From contig NC_092497.1 of NCBI RefSeq assembly GCF_047495875.1, positions 75,873,463 through 75,937,462 on the forward strand: a DNA stretch of 64,000 nt, written 5' to 3'. Position numbers and translations under genes: made by a program. The stretch is from Pithys albifrons albifrons. Its lineage: Eukaryota > Chordata > Aves > Passeriformes > Thamnophilidae. The notes under the pieces were generated by a model. That model was not told the origin of the DNA and made no database searches. It was given only the letters and a program-made list of their open reading frames with translations. Each line of letters begins with the position of its first letter. Position 1 is the first letter of the stretch. Positions 35,111 through 64,000 of this stretch are shown here, piece after piece.

Positions 35111-38100
35111 AGAAAAATAGCCTCCTTGTTTTCAAAACCCAAAACGCACATGCTAGGTAAGCTCCAGCCCACTGCTTTTCTCAGAAGACATCAGCTCTCT
35201 CATTTTTACTGTGACTTCTAAAATGAAGCAATGGTATAAATAGGCATTTGTACTAAAAATATCCTACCATTATAACTACAAAATTGAAGCAATTTCCATT
35301 AAGAGAAAAGAAACAAGCCACTTAGGGTAATCAGGAATAATTAGGAGAATATTCAGCTGGATCACAAGCTAAGTTGTGCCAGTATTTTCACTTGAAACTG
35401 CACACTAGCTTCAGCTGCTGACATAAATAATTGCATACAGCAGACCGTTTTCCAGTGCAAATATCTTACAGAAGTGAAGCTTCAAAACCAGTGTTCTCTA
35501 ATGCTGAAGAGGACACTGATATTGTGAAAAGCTTCAAAAAAACAAGTTATTTTTTCTCTGATTTCAGCAAACATTCACTTAGATTTTCAGAGATGTCAGA
35601 GATGAGGTGCTGTCTTACAAAGGCACCAACACTCATCAACAAGGACTGCATTGTCTCAATTCCCTGTTTACTGTTCAGGTCTCTCTGGAAGGTATATGCC
35701 AACAGTTACTTCATGGGAAAAGTGTGTGGAGGGGTTCTAAGTCACTTTATTCCCTAACATTATCATTTTATCCAGTTTATTTTATCTTTTACATGTTAAC
35801 TGTGTACAATCACTTAGTTTTGTGAAACATCTGGGATGACTATGGAGAAGACAGTTTGTATTCCACTAACTGGCTATGAAACAGCTGTTGAATGATGAAC
35901 TGTGTTTTTAATTCAGGCCTTACTCAGGTAAAATCATGTGGTTTAAAAGCCAAGTAAGAACTTCAGAGCTTAAAAGAGCATTGCTCTACCAATTCAAAAA
36001 TGTTTTCAGCCACATCTGGTCTGAATACATAGCACTTATATTGCAACTCTCTGGGTAGCAAATATATGCAAGGTGTTGCCTGTTAGACTTGACTAGCTCT
36101 GCCAACACATGCACACACATTTTACCTCAAAGTACTTCAGCTAGTGTTCTGGAATGTGTTACAGGGATCTGCAATCAATACAGAGCCTTTGTGTGCTTCA
36201 GTAGATTGGCAAGAAAGATGAGCTGGCAAGGAAGTACTTTGCACTTTTCTGAATAAAATTTAGTTGCTTCTTTTACATGCAATTCTACATATGTACCTTC
36301 AGGGGAGCAAACTCCATGGTAAAAACCATGCATTAAAAACCTGAAGTTACCATATCTTTTCAAATTTTATCCTGCTGTGATAACACCACCTTTAGAAACT
36401 CTAAAATCAAACATGCTAGTTAGAGTTTTGCAGTCACACAGTGCAGACTGCGCTGTTGCCACTAAAATGCAGAGCCACGTAACAGCAAAGGAGCTGAACT
36501 GAAATAAAAATAGAGAAAAAGTCCCACCATCAGTAGAAGATGCCATAGAGTCAGTGACTACATTTGTAGTCAATACTTGCTGCAATCAGCACAATGGTGT
36601 TACCAAGAGTACAATATTCTGCAGACCTCAGTGATGTAATTTTCCCAGTCATTAAGGGAAAAAAGATTATGTTCTCATAGACAATTCAACCAACTCTTCA
36701 AGCTCCTGGAAATAGTTTGTTTAGATTTACAGTTTGCTTAAACTTCAAACAAATATTCAGACTGAGGTGATTAAGACAGTGGGATACTAAAATACTTCAG
36801 TGCCCTGCAGTGTTATGTGGATGTAAGGATCTACCAGAACCATGTGAACAATAAAGGTAGGATTAAAAGATGTGTTTGCTTTCACCAAAATCTGCAACTA
36901 TCTGGAATCATACCATTTTTAATAAGGCTAACAAAAATAGCCACTGCACAGAGCACAGCTTTATCCCAGCTTTGATCTGAGTTCTGTAATATTGCAAGCC
37001 TCAAAAAGTTTAATAGCTCTCTTCTATTTTTCATCACAAAGATGTATTGTCAATTAACTGTGAGAGAATGAGAAGGCTAAATCTATTGCTAGTCTTTTAA
37101 ACTTGATCTGCTACCTGAATGGAGTTAACATGCATTGAAATTTAGGACTAGGAACTGGGCCTGTGATATCTGATCCAAAGCCATTCATTAAGGCCGGTGC
37201 TCAAACATAGGTATTATTGCATTTCTTCATATCAAGAGGACAAAATTGTCCCCTTAATCTTAAAAACACAACTTTAAATCCAGTACACATTGTTTCCATA
37301 GGATTGACTACATCTGAACCACACTCTTAAGCCTCATTTTGGGGAGCACTTACAATGACAGTACAGTAGAGGAAAAAGCTTGTCTCTGATATAGATACAG
37401 TCTTTCACAGGCTCTGCTTAAGATCTCTTTTAAAACTGAAGTAGGAGGCTATCATGTTTGTGAGTTGCCTATTCATCTGCCTATTCTTTCCAGCAAATGA
37501 AATCTATGGTAAACACTGCAGCATTTTCAACAAAATTAATTATCTTACTTCAAAATATATGTGTATCTGACCAGAACAAACAAATTTTCAATTCATCTGA
37601 CTTTTATGAATCTTTCTGTGAGGCATCTAGTTGCAACTAAGTGAAGGCTGCATATATTGCAATTTCATGCTTCTCAGTAGTGCAATGTCTAAAGCTTTGT
37701 GCCTCAGAAAAACCTGCAAATAATGACTCCATGGCTCGTTGTTGCAAAAGAACTCACTAGAGACTCCATTTTTATATAAGAGGCAGGGGCTAACAGTGCT
37801 ATAAAAGTAGAAGGATTTGTACAAACAAGTGTGATCTTCATGTAACCACACAGAGTTCTATTTGGATTGCATTAACAGATAGCTGTCTACCTAGTCAGAG
37901 CATCAGAAGGTGAAGTACTCCTTTGAAACTTCTACATCCAAATAGAAAGTATGGAAAACACTGAAAACAAGAGAGTGTCTAAGATATTTTGTAAGAGGCT
38001 GGAGTTCAAACCTTCAGGTAAATAAATGTAATTGACCCATGGTTGATTATTCTTTGACTGTCTCCTGTTTTCCTTCCCAGGAGACAAAGCCTGCATGGTG

Positions 38101-41100
38101 ATAGCTAAAAGAGATGTGGAATGTGAACCTTCAGAGAAAAATCTCATCTGTTGGACACCTTAGTGGTGCTTAGAATTTATGCCAATTGTACTTTTCTTTC
38201 TCATCTTGCAGGTCTCAAGCTCTCCCTTGCATATGTTAATGTCATGTACCACATAAGATTAATTTCAGATTAGTCCGTTAGACCACTTATAAAAATTGCA
38301 CATGAAAGATTCTTTTCAGCCTAGAAGAAGTCAGTCTCATGCAGACACATATTTTTATGATGTATCACTCTGCACATAGATTTGAAACTAGTCAGTTTTG
38401 ACAATTTCCATGTGACAATACACTGTATTATTTATTTTGACTGAATTACTCTCCTGCTCAAGTGACCCTAACTTCATTGTGGACAACCTGATTTAACTCC
38501 ATCAGACTTGTGTACAAGTCTGCTCATAATGTCTGCCACATTTCTAATTCAAATACACTAATGGAAACAGCAATTAGTCAATGTAGTATGAGAAAAAAAG
38601 TGGGACAAAAAGAAGGGAACACAAATTTGAAACTGTTCAATTTAATACAGTGCTTGTATTTCTAAAATACAAGAGATTTAAACTGACACAATTTGGACTA
38701 AATAATGTGATGTTTAGACCAAGGTTTTGAAGCAAAAGCTGAACAGCAGTTCAGCTGCGTGTTGAGGCAGGGGAGTGAAACAAATGAGCCACTCATCTAC
38801 TTTCTTGTGTAGTACAGGCAGCTAAGCCAGCTGAAACTTCTAGCCTGCAAATCCCTTAAGGGAATATGTCTCAAGTCTTGAATCATAGATATGTGGGATT
38901 TAACCACACAGGATATAAAACCTAGCTCTGCAACAGCAATGTTGCAACATATGGCTAACTGGTTCTCTACAAATCAAACATTCCAATTTATACAGTGTCT
39001 GTTTTGTCAGTGGTCCTCACAGCCTGGCTGAGCAGCTCTTAAAGTTTCTAATACAAGTTTTCTTTAGTCATCACATAACTGGGCCTATCTCTTGTCAGTT
39101 CCACTTTAAAATCCCGAGTTCTGCAATGTAATGGAAATTTAAGTGCTTAATCCAGTGCTGCCAAACCCACCTGGGGAACAAGCACTGAAAAGAGGCATAG
39201 GCAGGACACACACTATGCCTATATCTGATATGTTAGACTTTCATTCCAAAGGTTCACCTTTGGCAGGATACTTTAAAAAGAAGACTCTGGCCTCTCTTAC
39301 TTAGTTACAGTAGCCATTAACTCCAAATAGTTGAGGTTAAATTTGGTCACCATTGTATGCCAGGAAAATATTACAGCATTTCTACTTTATGCCACTTTGT
39401 CACTAGAGTTGTTCAAGATGCCATGGGTTATTTTGAAATAGTTAGAATGCACCAGTGCTTTGATCACTAGGTGTTCTTACTCTTTCACAAAACTTGTGTA
39501 AAAGATTGAAATCTCCAGACATTTCCCAGGCAGACCTGTGACAAGTTTCTGCTGGTTAATACAAAGCAAATTCATTATAGATTAAGCACATTTTCAAGAT
39601 GCAGTACTGCACAGATTGAGATAACACTAAATTTATCCTGTGCTCCATTTGCCTTATGCACATTTACTCCTTCACAAAACAGGTAAGTTACAGAACTTGA
39701 TATTCCAGCTCTTCTTGGCACTTGCATAGTACTCTTACATCATCTTTCCCACTAGCAGCTGAGACACAACTTCTGGGCTTAATATTCAGCTTTCAAATGA
39801 CTTCAGACATTTTCTGTGCTTGCTGCCAGCATCATCTTAGTGGAGCAGCAACTCTAAAAACTAAAAAGAAAAACCTAACTAGTACTATCCTGCTATTCTC
39901 TTTGCCATCACAGAATTGAGCTCCCAGCACTTTTTTTTTTTTTTGGTAATTTTTTGAGTATAACCACAGAGCCAATGTTACAACTAGGCACACTAAACCC
40001 ACAATAATGTAAATCAAGCTTTCATCACACAGAATGTATGAGAATGGTTGCAAACGCTCCATTATGCCCCTAATCTCCAAGGCTATTATCCCCTTTCTGT
40101 GTATACTGTTGGAGGAGGCAGAGGGTAAGTGAATGACTCTCAGGATCTACTCCCATCAGTTCCCACATTTCTCTTCTGACCATGTGTGTACCTCTAACAC
40201 AGCAATACAGGTAGGATGGAAGGTAGTGCTGCCATCCCCTCACAGTTATGTGTCACTTCTTAACACCATTCTCCCCCATTTTTGTCAATACCAGGTCATT
40301 AGGAGCTCCTATTATCTGTCTCATACTTAACAAACCAAAAATTAAGAAGCCAGAGAAAGAGCTAATAGAAAAAAGGACAGAAGATAACTGGCACTGGCTA
40401 CATCTGGATTTTTAGGAAAAAAAATAAAATTCTTGATAGCCATACCAAGTCCTAAGTTTCTGCTTCTGGAGTGACTGGAAAACTATGACAGGTAACTGTC
40501 ATGCCACTTGTTGACCTAGGGGAACTGAGCTGGGAATTCAAATCAGGGTGTGGGAAATGTGTGGGTTGGTGAGGGAGGTCCAGAATAAGAGCAATTAGGA
40601 ATACTGTGCAAATGGAGTGCATGGGGGGGAAGACAAAATATGACACATGCAAATCGGGAATTTCCATAGGGTACTATCTCAACAGCTTTTGTTAGAACTT
40701 CTAAGTCCACTGACAGACTTAGGATGCTTTTCCTGTCCTTGTTCTTCCCAGTCATAAACTGCCACTGCAAAGGACTTCTTTCACCTCCCTATCTTATTAC
40801 TGTCAGAAGTAACGCAGCCTTAAGCAATAAGCAGCAGCTGCCCTGTGTTGAGACAATGAAACTGCTGAACAATAGGGGTGTCTCATTATCATGAGAGATC
40901 AAGTGCTATGATAATCCAGGCCAGGAACTCTGAATTCACTGCCAGAAGAATTACTGGTTAGTACGTTATTAATGTCACCGCATTTCATGATGGAAACAAT
41001 TCATTCAGTTTGACAAAAAATGCATTTCTTAGTCTCCCAATCATACACATCTATGTCAAACACTGAAAGTCAGAATCTGATGGTGAGAGCAGGGATTTAA

Positions 41101-42310
41101 CTCCATCTGCTGTCCATCAATACAACTAGTGTGGCCCACTCCTCTGGAGGCAATTTGGGACTGCATAGCAAACACAGTCTTTTGAGGCTAGTAGTAGCAG
41201 TCATCTCCCAAGAGTCCAAGACTGGAGAATAACATAATGGCCACAAATTACATAACAGTGAACATAGCAGTCTTCAAGCAGCCAAAAGACAAAAGAGACA
41301 TTTATTGTCTGTCTTGACTTTTCAGATAGCCTCAAACCACATTTTTCTCTTTACTGTATAGAGCTTGGAATTCAACAAAGTGTATCATGAAGCTCAGAAA
41401 CTCAGGGAGATGAATTACCATTGATTTCAGCTAGTGCGAAAGTGAAGTTCACTGATTTTAACTGTCTGCTACTGTAAAATTGTAATCTATTTGTCTGCAG
41501 TTAGCAAAAGCCACAAGGCTTTTGCTATCATCTGTTTGCTATCAACTGTTGCCTCAGTTTCTCTAATCTGTGTGGACCAGAGAATGAGGTCCCAAAGGGT
41601 GTGCTTCCATTGTGCTCTCCCAGAAGACCATCAGAACCCATCCACAGCTGTTTACCCTCAGTGAAACAGTTCTCAAATATCTCCTTTAACAGCTATCTCA
41701 CTTCCTAAGCAGTCTTCTTTCCAGCTCCCCTTCCTCTCTACTGCTTTTTAAGCAATTGCTCAAGTGCTGCACAGCTACTCATGGTGTCTTGGTCACCTCC
41801 CCACATCCAGCTGCACCTGTGCAAGGTTTTCACCAATAGTCTTTTTCTCTCCCCAGCAATCTTTGGCTTTTAGGGCCTCTCACTCTGTCAAGACTCTCAA
41901 AGAAGTAATTTCTACTTTTATATGACTTTACTCAATATTTCCACTATACTCAGGGTTTGCTTTTGCTGTTCTGTTCATTAGCTAAGTATTTGACCAATTG
42001 TTCCTTCCAGCAGTGAAGTCACCAGTTACGGGAATAGAGGTGGCAAATGTAATTAACATATGTCGAGGAGGTCCCAAAGCACAGGCTCTGCCCCTTGCCC
42101 CATTCCAGCCTGGGGCAGCACAGGGCTGAGACAGCCTGTGTGCATGTGTGCGTTCAGCAGACAGGACCAGGTTTGAAATGTGGTGAGGAAGTACACGCGG
42201 ACGCATCCATGTTTATCTGCTTAGGCAAGTCCAACTTATAGCTAAGTTCACCTATTCAACACTGAAGGTGCATCAATGTATGCAAGCATCCAAAGAGGGG
42301 GGATATCAAG
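35111..42310. other. Intergenic stretch upstream of SPTLC1
   Basis: About 7 kb without a supported gene. It is A/T-rich until about 42,050, where GC content begins to rise toward the SPTLC1 promoter. A 14-base T run lies at 39931-39944. One short minus-strand frame with a hydrophobic segment (39853-40080) is listed as a finding but not called a gene. Confidence 0.45.
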
Positions 42311-42578
42311 AGGATGGAGCCCGGCTCTTCTCAGTGGTGCTGAGCAATAGGGCAAGAAGCAACAGGCAGAAACTGATGCTCAGGGAATTCCACCTGAACA
42401 TGAGGAAGTACTTCTTTAATGTGCACCGGAACAGACTGCCCAGAGAGGTAGTGGAGTCTCTCTCACTGGAGACTTTCAGGAACTGTCTGGACGCATTTCC
42501 TGTGCCATGTGCTCCAGGATGGCCCTGCTTGGGCAGGAAGGTGGTCCCTTCCAGCCTGACCTATTCCGTGATTCCGTG
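42311..42578 (+). mobile_element. CR1 LINE 3' end abutting the SPTLC1 promoter
   Basis: The sequence matches the distal ORF2 and 3' UTR of avian CR1. GGCTCTTCTCAGTGGTGCTG, CACCTGAACATGAGGAAGTA, CTGCCCAGAGAGGTAGTGGA and GGTGGTCCCTTCCAGCCTGA are all CR1 landmarks in the right order, and the copy ends in two copies of the ATTCCGTG octamer (42563-42578), a variant of the CR1 terminal repeat. The reading frame is decayed. It ends about 160 bp before the SPTLC1 start codon, so it forms the proximal upstream flank of the promoter or even part of the 5' UTR. Confidence 0.85.
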
Positions 42579-42737
42579 CGGGTGCCGCTCCGGCCCCGCT
42601 CCCCCGCACCCCGTACCCCGCACGTCGCATCCGCCTCCCTGCACCGCCGCGGGGGGCGCGCGCTCCCCAGCCCCGCCCCGGCCCCGCCCCCGAGGAGCGC
42701 GCGGGCGCGCAGAGAGGCGGAAGCGGCGGGTGCGGCA

Positions 42738-64000
<21,263 letters not shown>

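Noticed and set aside
36313..36330. Small palindrome CATGGTAAAAACCATG
   Set aside because: Six-base arms are expected by chance in a window of this size.

Overview
The window is vertebrate nuclear DNA, almost certainly from a bird. Three things show this: CR1-type LINE copies carrying the short ATTCTATG-like 3' terminal repeats of avian CR1, many solo LTRs of types I recognise from bird genomes, and a spliced gene that reads as an avian serine palmitoyltransferase subunit 1 (SPTLC1). SPTLC1 is Z-linked in chicken, so a Z-chromosome origin is plausible but is an inference. No prokaryotic features, CRISPR arrays, tRNA genes or intact viral genes were seen.

Layout. Bases 1 to about 42,300 are intergenic and I could support no protein-coding gene there. 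The stretch is dominated by retrovirus-derived LTRs: a long minus-strand LTR at 277-1346; a cluster at 9.4-17.8 kb holding two solo LTRs of one family in opposite orientation, an ERVL-like LTR, a complete short LTR element with paired LTRs (13298-16099) and a solo LTR with target duplication (17316-17752); and older LTR-like pieces near 29 kb and 35 kb. CR1 3' fragments lie at 16.2-17.0 kb and 23.5-23.7 kb. A truncated 5S rRNA-like sequence lies at 32856-32941.

From 42.57 kb a CpG island marks the SPTLC1 promoter. SPTLC1 runs on the + strand to the window end: exons 1-5 are complete and exon 6 is cut by the window edge. They encode the N-terminal 137 or so residues: the single membrane helix, the linker and the start of the aminotransferase-fold domain. 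Intron 2 is 10.8 kb and holds a CR1 copy with an 853-residue uninterrupted ORF, missing the N-terminal part of its endonuclease, plus an LTR-like piece and a TG microsatellite. Intron 3 holds another CR1 fragment and a second TG tract.

The most unusual item is the 13298-16099 LTR element. It has a tRNA-Phe-type primer binding site, a polypurine tract, 5-bp target duplications and LTRs differing at about a dozen positions, but no gag, pol or env. Its 1.5-kb interior is a 12-copy, 17-bp tandem array with a four-unit higher-order period, flanked by two diverged copies of a ~235-bp segment. It looks like a recently active non-autonomous LTR element whose interior consists largely of repeats.
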